Assembly: GCA_964035545.1 (NCBI GenBank)
Contig: OZ037768.1
Location: 1,663,501 to 1,727,500 of the forward strand
Length of the DNA: 64,000 bases
Origin: Bugula neritina
Lineage: Eukaryota > Bryozoa > Gymnolaemata > Cheilostomatida > Bugulidae
Direction of reading: 5' to 3'
Shown: in pieces, positions 13,401 to 25,353 of the stretch
Layout of the letters: every line of letters begins with the position of its first letter
Numbering within the stretch: position 1 is the first letter of the stretch
Made by a program: the position numbers and the translations under genes
Notes under the pieces: model-generated
The model's input: the letters and a program-made list of their open reading frames with translations, nothing else
The model's database searches: none
What the model was told of the DNA's origin: nothing

Positions 13401-16400
13401 CCTTTTAGCCTCACTGCAAAGTCTCCAAAAATATGGTAAATGTGCTTGAATTCACAGAATAGTAAATCATACATTTTCTCACCAGCGTTGATTGTGTTGT
13501 CTCTTTTACTTTCCCTGATGTACTGATGTTGTCAGTGTGAATTTTTTTTCCTATTAAACTATTACATATTTTGATTTAGAGAAAATAGGCTAAATGAATA
13601 TATTGAGTGGAATACTGGCATTTTATAATATATGTACATCAAAGTAGATGAGATAAACAACTAATACATTGTCAAGTTCATATTGTGGATTAAAGTATTA
13701 TCCAATTAGAGTTGTCCAATTGCAGTTTAACCAATTATTTAATTCTTTATTTTGAAGATGAAGAAAATAAGACATATTTTAAATAATACAATTATCATAT
13801 AAAGACTATTCTTATTTCTACTGTGAAACTAGGTGCTGCAGAAAGAAGGCTTATTGTAATTATCTACATGCTAGTGTAGATGAATGTACAATACTTTACA
13901 ATATTTACCAAAATATATTTTTATATTATCTCGGTTAAGGTTAAAACATTTGTTTTATATCATTTAAACTTACTAAAATAACTTATCAAGACATTTTATT
14001 CTTTACATGCAAAGAAATTAGAATTATTGTTGAATCTTTAAAAATTTAATTGTAGTAATTTAAATTATAACAACTAAAGCTACTTATGACCTTATGACCT
14101 TATGTTACAGACTCATAAAAATACCATCAGCATACTATTAGTTTATGACTGTGCTTTTTCAATTTTGAATGTTTCAACTTCCGGTATGGGTATTCTTCTT
14201 TCTCTAAGACAAGGATGTGCAGCAAATTGATAAAGTTTTCATTTAGTAGAAGGAATTGTGTACACTCTGATATCACTAGTGCATGTCATGCAAAACCAAC
14301 TATCTTTACGTTATAATATTCTCTGTCTCGTGTCACTGAAAAAGTGTTTCCCGCTGCTCTGATTCTAATATTTTTAAAAACACTCCATTCTTGCCATTAT
14401 TAAAACTTTGCTTCAAGTCATATCCTTTGTTGAGAAAATAATTTTCTAAGGTATGAATATAACATCCATCATGTACGTTTCCTTCTTATCTACAAGTTGC
14501 AGAACGTATATTACTCAACAAGTTTGATGGCGCTACACTGATTAACAATGTTGATGGTTATCACACATCACTTCTGTTTACCAACTTCTCTCCCACCAAC
14601 GTATTATTATACTACAAGCAATAGTTAGAAAGCCTATATTTGTACTTACGAGAATAATAATAATAATAATACGTGGGAAATAAATGAGTTTATGATAGTA
14701 GTGTTGTTGGTTACAGCTGTAGTTTGGCAGTTATATAAGTGGGATTACATTTTTGTTGTTTACAACCATCCATCAGCGCCTCTATTTACTAAGCATAAAG
14801 TTCTCTCAATATACCAGATTTACCGTTTTAAAGTGTTAAAGAAAGCTCATTCTTTTTTCTACTCTGACAATTTTTTTCCCACTCACTCTATCAATACACG
14901 TCAATCATTCATAAATCTCCCCCTTCCTCACTCTCAAACAGCAGCAGGTCACAGAAGAAACTGTTATCAGGAGGTGGCACTATGGAATGAACTGCCAATC
15001 CCTTTACGGTCAATTAGCAACCCTAATGAATTTGGGAGGAAGTTGAGGCTTTATCTGTTAGAATAGTTGTATTTTTTTTGTATTTTTCTGGATAGAGTCG
15101 CTGTCAGCTCGTGTTGGCCCGCGCATGACTAGCTAGGCTATAGCGCAATGGGCCTCATCATCGCCTCCTTGGCATTTTCTAATGTCCTTGTGTTATTAAA
15201 TACCTTTGATGAAATAAACCAAACAAACAAACAAACAAACATTACTAAAGCATACTCTTGTATTACTGGGCCAAACAGTTTAGTTTAAGAGTTGTGTGTT
15301 CATGTAAACATAGGGTTTCATCGCAGATAGACGCTTCCCAGTTGGACGCTATTTATTTATTTTAATACAATATATATTTTACTCGCAATTTATTTGAATA
15401 TTATTGAAATATATGCATATATTGCATGTATATTTAAATAAACTTGGTTCAATTGTTTGTTATTTAACACATAAATAAATTCCTGTGATCTGCATTAACT
15501 TATTAATTTTGCATATTCTATACTTCCTGTTGTATAAAAAAATATTTCGTTAGTAAGTGTTCATTAAAAATAATGTCTGTTATTATTGTATCACTTTTTT
15601 TGCCCTCATCCAAAAATCCGTGAAAATTGGACTATTATTCCAGATACTTTATATTAGCTATTATAGCTATTAGCATATTAGCTATTTAGCAATCAATACA
15701 ACAGTTACATAGGTATATTCATTTTTATGGTACTAAAATAAAACTTAGAGTCTAAGTGGAAAATTTGGCCTAGCGTCTATCTGGGATGACACTAAACGTA
15801 GTTTTAGTCATAATAATAACAGTTAGGAGTAAATCTGTTTTCATATTGTTGTTTTATTTAATTTTATTTATTTAATTTATTTAATTGACAACAATGACTT
15901 GCGAAGTTGATAGGTGACAAAGCCATTGTTCCAATTTTGTATTCTTTATAAAAGCAGTTCTTAAACCACTTTTTATCAGTAACTTTAAATAATTTAATAT
16001 TTCACTAAAATCATTGATAGCAAGTAGCTTTAAACTTATCGTACGAGCAACAAATTATTTTGAACTCGTTACGTTGTCTAAACAATTGATCTTAAACTAC
16101 CAGTTTCTATAGTTATATTCTATATACATATATTCTATGTATTGTATATATATACTATATATATTCTTCATATATTTTATATATTGTAAAGGGACTAATG
16201 GAGTAACATTCTAAATCTCTTTGTAACATATAACTTGCATTATTATCGTCTGTAGTTGAGTTTCAATTTCCAATCCTCCAATGTTAACATTTGTGGGACA
16301 CGATTTTAAAGAACCAATAATAATACTTTATTACACGTAATTAAAATTCTTCCACTTACTTTTTAGTGTCTTATGCAGGAATGATGTACCAAAGACGAAA

Positions 16401-19400
16401 AGACTCCATCACCCGGTTCCACACGATGACCATCGAAACTCCTCTTAGCAGGGTAAGGGAGTTGTCCAGCAGCGAATTCTTTTTAATTTTGCTACTTTTA
16501 GAATTTTCTAGATACGTAAAGCAACTATGTAAGGAAGCAGCCGTGGTCTAGAGATTAGAGCGTTTAGCTTAGTAACCACAAAGTCATGGGTTCAAACCCC
16601 AGTAAAGGCCATTGGTGATGTTAGGAAGAGTATTCAGACATAATTGCCCCTGAGTCTCATCTGAATAAGTCCTTTTAAAAAAACCTTTTTCATCTGGGAT
16701 TTCCACAGGGTCATAGTGACTATAAGATTTCGTGGGTTTTTAAAGCAACTATGTAGCTAGTTCCTGCAATCATATAAAACACACACAATCCTGGGTACAC
16801 AAATACTATGTTATGACTCAGCACGTTAACTGATAATCAGAAGTCTAATTTCTCATGGCTCTGTGGTTTAATGTGAAAACTAAAAATTCAATTACATGCC
16901 AACTATTTGTGTCATTTGCTTTGGTCTAGTTTATAAGGCTGGCACAGTAATAGAGTTGGTTGCCCGTAAATCAATGATCTGTTATGGTTGTGTAACATGT
17001 TTCTCTAATTTGAATTAACGACCTTCACCTTGAGTACGCTTGACAGTAGATTCTCATTAGTTGCTTTGAGTTTAGAGAATTTACTTGTTTATGCCTTAAG
17101 AATGTTTCTCCGTGCGGATTTAATCACTTTACTTGGCAATAGTTCCTCGGAGAGTCATTAATGATAATTACATGAGATAACTGTAAGTTTACTTACTCTG
17201 TAAATGCAGTGCCTCGAGGAGTATACATGTAGGTGTTTACAGCATGGATGTGGTAATCCTGATGCTATGAATTAAGGATTAGTGATTGATATGTTCAAAA
17301 CTGGTATAAATGTTATGTAATGAATTTCTACAGGTTATTAATATGCTGTACGAGGCGCAGACTTCATCTGGCACTGGAAACATTGTCCACTCTGCTCTGG
17401 AGAAAGTGTTGGATATTCTACAGAGTACGGAGTTGTTCTCCCCACACATCCATCAGGTGAAGGAGGAAGATCCATTGACCAGTGACTATGTGGACGGACT
17501 GTGCGATGTGAGTAGACAATTTCCATTCTTTGTTTAGTTTAAGCATACCGAAAGACTTCAATCCATTTTGATACATAAAATATAAGCAATGATGCCAAAG
17601 ATTAGCCAATAAATTATTGTCATATTTTCAAGGAATTTTATTATATTTCCACATGCCTCTAGTATATCTGTCGATTGATGTACAATGAGTGTGGTATACC
17701 TACAGTAAGGTGTGCTGGTTTCACAATAATTATATTCACACTACTAGCTAAGAGAAAGTCACTTGTTATTTCACCGTGATAAGGGATTGCATAGCCTTGT
17801 ACGGATAGTGTGATAGAAACACACTCTCTATGTCAACATATTACAGTCGACACGTGTTTTCACGTCAGTTAGAGTGATTACTTCCAACTAAATGAAAAAT
17901 GTTTCCCACCAACTAAATTGCTGAGAAAAGGATGTGAAACTACATATCAAAATAAGTTTGTTTGTGAATATTTTCCTCAGTAATAACACGAAGAGCTGAT
18001 ATTAAGTGACACAAGGCTGGTGAAGGCAATTGATTTGAAGGATGTGAAAGCCATTCATTTACTGAGCTCATTTATTTCTGTAACGATTTCAATGATTAAC
18101 AATGTTGGCTATTGTTTTGCACAGAAATCAATATTTAAAGTTATGACCTTTGTATTAATGGAAGTTTTTTATTCCTGTTTGTTATTTAAAAATATTTAAT
18201 AAATTTGCTTGTAGAGAACTGCAATCAACAGCCAAACTAACCGGCAAATTTATGGCCAAAAAAATAGTAAGTGTTTAATTTACAAGTATTGTTGATGCAG
18301 ATATCACCTTTGCATGCTACTTTGGCTGCAGATGATACCTAATGTAGTCATGAGCTAAATACTCTTTGTTGCAGGCATATCCTCCAGTTCTTCTAAGTTG
18401 CACGTAGGTGTTTCTAGTAAACAGTCTTTGTCCATGTATAAACCTTCTGCTGAGGTACAGAGTCTGCTGCAAGGCAATGCTTCCTGGAGCTTTGATATTA
18501 TAAAACTTGAATCTCTCACCAACAAAAAGTAAGTCACACGTACATGTAGATACACAATTACATATACATACACCTGTACATGGCTAGCAGTCAATAACTT
18601 TGAGGTGGACTTGTAGCTTTCTTTTTACCACAACATCTCATAGAGTAAAGCTTATTTTAATAGACTTCAAACATAGTATTAGAAATTCCAAAGTTCCCAC
18701 TTTAAGAGTTGTCTGATCAATACTGCAAGTTGCTTAAAGCTGCTGAGATGTATAAAAATACTGAATTCTACTAAGTTACCACATAAGAGTCTAATTTCCA
18801 AATAAATTTAAATTTTCTTCAGCACTTTACTCTTCTTTTGGTTGGAGTATAAACTTGTTAATGATTTGCTAAAAGTTATAAATTGTTTCGTGATGGCCTG
18901 ACACCACTTGACGCTAAGCTTTCCTGATTCAATTACTTGTTGACTAATCACTTGTAAATCAAGGACACATTTTGTGACATTTGCTAGTTTTTTACTTTGT
19001 CATGTAAAAAAGTAATATGTTATTGTATATCATCTCCACGATCATGTGTGTAGATTCAAAGTTTTAGATGACATAGCGGTTTTTTATTTCCGGGTTTCCA
19101 TAACTCAATAGTCGGAAATTCCATCTAAACTGTAAATAACCACACACACCTGGGAAATTAAATCTAGGTGAACTTTGCTTGCTTAGAGAAAACTGTAACT
19201 AATATAATAATGCAGATATAGTGTATGCTTATTTTCCACACCAAAAATATTAAGAAAGTGAAGTTTTTATTGCAAGTAACTTTTAACCACGAAACGGTAA
19301 TTTAAAGCTGCAATAAATTTGCTTATAATTGCTACATGCTCCAAGTGGTTAAGAACACAAACTTGTAGCATAGTTTTATCACTTTCTTTAAACATGTATT

Positions 19401-22400
19401 GGAAAGGTTTCACAAGCTGCTATGAAATTATAGGAACTTGAAAAGTATTTTTAAGGCGAAATTACAATATATGATGCTGCACTTGAATAAGTTCTTCAAT
19501 TTGTATTCTTTCCAGTGTACTGGTGCCACTTGGGATAAAGATATTTGAAAGGTTTGGAGCAATGGAGTTTTTAGGAATTGATGAGCATGTGATGGCCAGC
19601 TGGCTAAAGCTGATATCTGATAACTACCATTCTGGAAACCCGTATCACAACGCCACACATGCTGCAGATGTCCTGCAAGCTACAGCCTATTTCCTAGACA
19701 GAATGAGACCAAAGGTATGCATGTATATTACTGTCTGAATCAACTCTCTTTTGTTATATAATTTATTTATAATATTTTATTAATATAATAAATTATATGA
19801 TATGATTTTTTATCTTTTTTAGTAATATGGCAAAAATGCGACATCCTTTGCTATTAGGTTCTATAACCTACAAATTTGTATATGCTGTGTGATTTTATTG
19901 ATATATTTGGGTAACACTTTTCTGCAAATGCATTGGCTATGTCTGTATTATTTGAAAATTACGGTGTATATTCTTGAATTTTAAGCTCATAAGTTTTGAA
20001 AATCGGTCAGCAAACTACTATTTTAATATCTTACAATTTTTGTAATAATATTTATTATTTAAACTGAAACACCAACGGAATTTATATGACTTGATGACCT
20101 CATAACAAACAGCTGGCGGGTTTAAACTTTTTAGTATAGTATCTCAACTTGTGTACATGACCTCGGTAACTATATGTCAATAACACCATTTAACACTTAG
20201 GGCCAAGCAACTTATCTGACTTATACTGCACAGGAAGTGACGTCATCAATACTTATTATAACTTGTAGAAACTATTAGATGCACAAGAAGAGATCGCTGC
20301 CCTCATAGCTGCTGTGATACACGACGTAGACCACCCAGCTCGCAGCAGCTCCTTTCTAGTTAATACAAAGAATGACTTAGCTATTCTCTATAATGACATG
20401 TAAGTAACGGCACTCGGTTAGTGTGACAAGAGTTGCGAAACCTTGTTTGGGTCAATATCTGATAGAACAAGTGACTAATTTCTCTTTTCTCTTGATTGGC
20501 TCATACCAGTTTAATAACCAAAAGTTTTCATTAAAAGACGACTCCCAAATTTAGTAAATACCACAGTCTTTTGGTGAAAACGTTTGAAATTAAAAAGTTT
20601 TCTTTTTTTAAAGGTATAGCCAATCACATTTATCGGGGAAAAATAAAATTATTGATTCACCAGCAGTTTTCAAAGAAAAGTAAACCTATTAGAACATTAG
20701 ACTTTGCCACATTTAAATAAATATATTTCTTATTTAGAGCTGTTCTAGAAAATCATCATGCTGCTAAAGGATTCCAGCTCACTCACAAGAGCGACAACTC
20801 CAATATATTGAAGAATCTAGACAGGTAATGATAATACAACAGTGTTATAAGTTCCTTCAAGTAAACATAAGGATTACTAGTATACATTCAGTAACTAAGT
20901 TGTTTCATGTAAAAAACAGGAAATGTCTTATTAGTCATGTGCTGTTAGTCAATTTGATTATAAAAACTTGATTTTGTTTTTAGTCTGCAAAATCTAAAGT
21001 ATTTGCATTCCAATACTATTATGTACTGCTCTTATATAATCACCATAAACAGAGGGATTAACAGTTGATTACGAGAAAAGTGAAGATATACCTCCGCCAG
21101 TAAACATTTTTCATAGTATTTTACTGAGCTAGACAAATCAATTTGAAGAGGTGTACAGTCAGCCAATATAAAGTTTTAGTTTTGCACAAAACGTATCCCC
21201 GACTAAACTCAAAACTGAAGACAACATGTTGAAAAATAATATTTTTGTTCAGTGAATTTTATTCGAGTATTTTTCATGAGTCAAGAAAAATCTTTATGAT
21301 AACTTGTAACTTGACTTCCTTTGATTTCAAATATGAATTGAAGTATATATAAGTTTATAATCACAGTGAATAAATAGTTACAATAATATGTATAAGTGGC
21401 TAACTAATACATTTTAATTTAATTTAAATATTGTTTTATTATTTATTTCAATTGTCGTCATTGTTGTTGATATGTTGCTAGTCTGTCTGAGCGAGTCATA
21501 GTGTTGTAAAAGAATAGAGTTTTATGAAACGTATTTTTATTTGCATTCAAATGCATATAGAGGTCATCAATATTCAACTCGCACCTACATTTATGGTAAA
21601 CAGACAACTCTTTGTTACACAACTATAGTGATCACATGAATAATATGATGTCAAACGATTTTGATAGAGAAGTCTTTTTATTTCAGAGAAGTGTATGAAT
21701 CCCTCCGACACAATGTGATAGACATGGTGCTGGCTACGGAGATGGCCAAGCACTTTGAGCACCTGCAGAAGTTTATTCACCTCTGCGCTGCCAACATTAA
21801 ACCTGTCAGTGAAGATGATCTCGAAAAAAAGGTAGAAGGACTTAAATAGGATTCTGTGCAGTTATATGAAATATGGTTTATTTTTTAATGCTCAGCCATC
21901 CATCTTAACTAAGCGTTCAGTAATGATCTACATAATTTAATCTCGCACTGGAAACTTTAGCTGCAGGCATTTGCACAACAATAAATATTGGGGCCTTTCT
22001 AGTGCTCCGCTGGTCTAAATCTGTATATTTAGTGTAATACAACCGTGTAGCTGTTAAAAGCTTGCAGTGATATGGTATGATATGCCAATGCCAATGCAAT
22101 GCTAACACTACTCTGTGTGTATAGTAGAGTGTACCAATACAATGCTAATACTACTCTGTGTGTATGGTAGAGTGTACCAATACAATGCTAATACTACTCT
22201 GTGTGTATGGTAGAGTGTACCAATACAATGCTAATACTACTCTGTGTGTATGGTAGAGTGTACCAATACAATGCTAATACTACTCTGTGTGTATGGTAGA
22301 GTGTACCAATACAATGCTAATACTACTCTGTGTGTATGGTAGAGTGGCGGAAGCTCGTCAGCAATGGAATCTGGTCTCGACTCTCCCGAGAACCGCAGAC

Positions 22401-23551
22401 AAATTTTACGCATGGTTATAAAATGCGCAGACGTCTCCAATCCTGCTCGAGACACTCACCTAGCGGACAGATGGGCTCGCCGCATAGCAGAGGAGTATTT
22501 CCAGCAGGTGAGGGCTTGCGGGTCGTAGTAGATTAGACTGAGTGGGCCTACGTACGCTGCAGAATAAATATGTTTTGTAATTTGAATGGGTATGTTGTAG
22601 ACTGAAGACGAACATCGGAAAAATCTGCCAGTCATGATGCCACATTTTGACCGTAACACATGCAGCATACCTCATTCTCAGTACAAGTTTATGGAAGTGT
22701 TCTTACTCAGCATGTTTGAGCATTGGGATGGTCAGTGTTTACTTTAGTTTACTCTACGCTATGCCTTAATCTTCTCTACTCGGTATTACTATACACTGCA
22801 CTACCTATACTCTATACTACTTCTACTACTCTACTCTACTCTACACTACCTATACTCTATACTACTTCTACTACTCTGCACTACTCTACACTACCTATAC
22901 TCTATACTACTTCTACTACTCTACACTACTTATACTCTATACTACTTCTACTACTCTACTCTACTCTACCTATACTCTATACTGCTTCTACTACTCTACT
23001 CTACTCTACACTACCTATACTCTATACTACTTCTACTACTCTGCACTACTCTACACTACCTATACTCTATACTACTTCTACTACTCTACACTACTTATAC
23101 TCTATACTACTTCTACTACTCTACTCTACTCTACCTATACTCTATACTACTTCTACTACTCTACTCTACTCTACACTACCTATACACTATACTACTTCTA
23201 TTACTCTACTCTACTCTACACTACCTATACTCTATACTACTTCTACTAGCTACTCTACACTACTCTACACTACCTATGCTCTATACTACTTCTACTACTC
23301 TACTCTACACTACCTATACTCTATACTACTTCTACTACTCTACTCTACTCTACTCTACTCTCATCTACTAGATCTAAGAGCTGAGTTTCTATGTTTTATT
23401 TATAATAGGATTCCTAGACATTCCAGAAGTGTATGAACAGCTACAGAAAAACTATAAATACTGGAAAGATGTTGAAATACAAGAGAAACAGGAGAAGCAG
23501 AAAGCTGTTGCCACGGAGACAACTCCTGCTACCCCCGCTGTCTTGTCGTAG
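4458..23551 (+). CDS. PDE8: high-affinity cAMP-specific 3',5'-cyclic phosphodiesterase, PDE8 family
   Basis: Hydrolyses cAMP to AMP. The model has 21 exons and 856 residues, against about 830-885 in vertebrate PDE8A/B. Exons: 4458-4658, 6076-6132, 6380-6570, 6726-6782, 7760-7811, 9320-9493, 10825-10959, 11812-11900, 12564-12652, 12856-12915, 16367-16452, 17334-17507, 18215-18266, 18375-18528, 19516-19714, 20269-20399, 20738-20824, 21687-21831, 22343-22507, 22601-22730, 23409-23551. All junctions agree in phase. A receiver-like REC domain (about 87-200, [21 protein letters not shown]) is followed by PAS (about 215-370), then the PDE8 signature HTMTIETP (human: HSMTIEAP). The HD-type catalytic domain (about 520-840) keeps the metal ligands in [15 protein letters not shown] and KCADVSNP, and the invariant Gln in PHSQYKF. 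It therefore looks catalytically intact. The 57-bp exon 6726-6782 has a weak donor (AA|GTGGTG) but restores conserved REC sequence. The N-terminal 67 residues are low complexity and the least certain part. Confidence 0.93.
7855..8024 (-). mobile_element. tRNA-derived SINE in a PDE8 intron, copy 1
   Basis: Read on the - strand it starts GGAAGAGCGGTGGAGTAGTG, with a tRNA-like A-box region and a decayed B box (GGTTATAAAT). It continues into a body with AAACCCTTTCCATCAGGG and CACAGGGATAG and ends in a T-rich tail. It is flanked by imperfect duplications of TAATTTCTTCTTTAA (7840-7854 and 8025-8042; the right copy carries one extra CTT). It aligns along its length with the element at 16532-16740, so both belong to one family. 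Confidence 0.75.
12653..12855 (+). repeat. intron composed of ~26-30 bp tandem repeats ending in the splice acceptor
   Basis: After about 19 bases of donor sequence the whole 203-bp PDE8 intron is seven copies of a unit with core TTCTATTGGCTTACAAAGTA. The seventh copy is truncated and reads TTCTATTGGCTTGCAG, whose last AG is the splice acceptor of the next exon. Ordinary copies read CTTACAAAG at that spot. Seen directly; its origin is inference. Confidence 0.85.
12916..16366 (+). other. large PDE8 intron holding a LINE fragment
   Basis: AT-rich intron. Near 12990-13070 it carries short imperfect repeats of TAGTTAGTTTATATAATATA, and at 14764-15240 a retrotransposon fragment described separately. 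No exon-like conservation was recognised elsewhere in it. Confidence 0.6.
14764..15240 (+). mobile_element. 5'-truncated non-LTR retrotransposon, 3' end of reverse-transcriptase ORF plus UTR
   Basis: The frame ending at the TAG at 15064-15066 carries the C-terminal pattern of LINE ORF2 proteins: SINTRQ, then a Pro-rich [11 protein letters not shown], then [12 protein letters not shown] and [15 protein letters not shown] of about 170 bases follows and ends in an (AAAC)n tail at 15221-15240, as in CR1/L2/Jockey-like elements. No reverse-transcriptase catalytic core is present, so it is a dead fragment. The subfamily is undetermined. Confidence 0.75.
16517..16755 (+). mobile_element. tRNA-derived SINE with 15-bp target-site duplication, copy 2
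   Basis: A 209-bp element (16532-16740) is flanked by perfect direct repeats TAAAGCAACTATGTA at 16517-16531 and 16741-16755. The head resembles a tRNA promoter: GCCGTGGTCTAGAGATTAGA near the A box and a perfect B box GGTTCAAACCC at about 16590. The tail (CATCTGGGATTTCCACAGGG, then TTTCGTGGGTTTTT) matches the tail of the copy at 7855-8024. The exact duplication implies a fairly recent insertion into this PDE8 intron. Confidence 0.88.
22093..22348 (+). repeat. 43-bp minisatellite carrying decoy 3' splice sites
   Basis: Four exact 43-bp copies (22141-22312) are preceded by one diverged copy and followed by a partial copy whose AG at 22341-22342 is the acceptor of the next PDE8 exon. Each unit contains CTCTGTGTGTATGGTAG followed by AGTG. 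AGTG is also the first four bases of the real exon, so the repeat unit spans the intron-exon boundary. Possible decoy acceptors lie at 22127 (diverged copy), 22170, 22213, 22256 and 22299. Confidence 0.9.
22738..23365 (+). repeat. TACTCTATACTACTTCTACT minisatellite in the last PDE8 intron
   Basis: About 630 bp of pyrimidine-rich tandem repeats built on CTACACTACCTATACTCTAT and TACTTCTACTACTCTAC blocks, with copies of variable length. The long open frame across it is a by-product of the repeat and not a gene. It starts soon after the donor (GATG|GTCAGT) and stops about 43 bases before the acceptor at 23408. Confidence 0.85.
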
Positions 23552-25353
23552 GGCTGTGACGACCAACTGGGAAACCCACCTTTCATTCTTGTGATACGAA
23601 CTTTCTCTTCGTGTATTACTTGTAGGCCATGTTGTACATTTTATGTAGGTGTATTATAAACTTATTTATTAAAACAATATACTGCGGAAGTTTTTAGTTA
23701 CGTGGACATTTGTAACTGTATAATAACAGTAAATTCATGGTAGTTGTAGTAATATAATGTATATGCAGGAAGTGTAACTTACATTTGTAAGTTTGATCTA
23801 CGATAGGGTGATGCCGTCTTATGAAACGTCTATTTATTCCCATAAAGCAATGGCCGTACTTACTGTTCACAGAGTAATTTATTGTATAGAATAGTCCTAG
23901 TCTTTTTATAGTGGAAGGTATGCATATAAAATACTCAGCTTTGATCTAGTTTGTTAGCATCCACTACTTGAGTCACGCAAGAATAAATCTAGGTCAAGTT
24001 AAAGCTTATCTAGGTCAAGTTAGATCTTACAGTAATCTTGTTATTCGTTAGTTCAATGGAAAAAGTTGACGCTTTAGTGACTTGCATAATGTTTTGATTT
24101 TTAACTTGGAACTTTTCAACTATTTAAATTAAGTAACTCAACATTTAAATCTTTGAAGGGGGGTGACTCTAAACTTTTTCTTCTACATACGTTTTGTTCA
24201 TAAATTATCTTTTATTTTTATTAGTACTTTCCTTCAAGTATTATGTTATAGTAACGCGTTAGATTTTTGAAGAACTATATGCTAAGGTCTTCGTATTTTT
24301 TGAATCGACAAGGCAAATTTCCAGACTTAGAATCATATATAAACTGGTAATTTGTGTATTTATGGTAAATTTAATAGTTATTGTTCACTTCACAGTCACC
24401 TTGTAGTATATATCCACAATGTTGAGTACGAGTGTCACTTTCTACCACCGTGAATGTGTAATTATAATCTATAAATATAATTATTTAAGAAATAAACTGA
24501 TTTATTTCAACCCAGTTTACATAAAATCATTTGTTGCACAAATATATAGCACTTCACAATCAAGAGCAATAGTCTAAGGATTGTAAAGACAATAGTTAAA
24601 ACATATTCACATTACAGGGAATATTTCTCAAATTAGAATACAAGCATTCCTAATATTTACATAATTTCCTTTAAAATACATAAATTAGAAAGAAGAGATG
24701 AGAGGTAAAAGAAAGAAAGTGTCTAAAGTGAGATACTACATACCTTTGGTAAAGATAAAATTAAGCTTTCAATAAGTGAAGTCATAGAAACATTCAATTT
24801 ATACGTTAAACATATTATTTGGATGTTTTATAAAATACAATCTAAATACACAATATAATTGTTATAAATTACATGATCACAAAATTATTTACTGATGCCC
24901 AACATAAGTTGTTTTGGGCATAAAAAATTTACAGAAATTATACAGCAGAAATCTAATTGATTTAAACTGCTCAGCCAATTTTATTGGCTGTTATACTTTG
25001 ACACTTGTCACAGTGTAAAACCCTGTAGTTGTACATGTTACACTGTAGTGTTTGTTACAGTATAGCTCATATATATTACACTGTAGTACTTGCTAAAGTA
25101 TGCGGCCATGTAGCAATTGATAGAATGCAACACGCCACAAATAGTTACATTGTAAGTATAGAATACGGCGGCTATTGCATTGTCAGTATGAGTCGTCATT
25201 GCACAGTAAAAGGAGGGCTGCACTGAGTATCTGGAAAGGTTTATCTGTAGACACCAGTCGACATCTGTGAGCAGGTGTCATAAGTAGACATGGGTGATGA
25301 TGTAAGCAGAAGGCTAAGTCAGGTGAGAAGGCAGGAGTTGTGCTGTCTCGTAG
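23552..25353. other. convergent 3' region between PDE8 and ELOA
   Basis: No gene was recognised. It should contain the 3' UTRs of both genes. Candidate poly(A) signals are ATTAAA at 23668 (+), a symmetric AATAAA/TTTATT palindrome at 24491-24506, and TTTATT at 24980-24985 (AATAAA on -). A repeated GTTACACTGTAGT motif lies near 25030-25090. Confidence 0.5.
24491..24506. promoter_or_regulatory. palindromic bidirectional poly(A)-signal candidate
   Basis: AATAAACTGATTTATT gives AATAAA on both strands, and it lies between two convergent genes. It could end PDE8 transcripts (about 940 nt of 3' UTR) on + and late ELOA transcripts on -. No transcript data are available here. Confidence 0.35.

Noticed and set aside
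16532-16620. Functional tRNA gene
   Set aside because: A and B boxes are present, but there is no cloverleaf-closing acceptor stem, and the sequence continues into a body shared with another copy and is flanked by a target-site duplication; it is a SINE.
22723-23436. 237-codon Tyr/Leu/Thr-rich frame
   Set aside because: Pyrimidine-rich repeat in the last PDE8 intron; its frame differs from the exon frame and has no domain.
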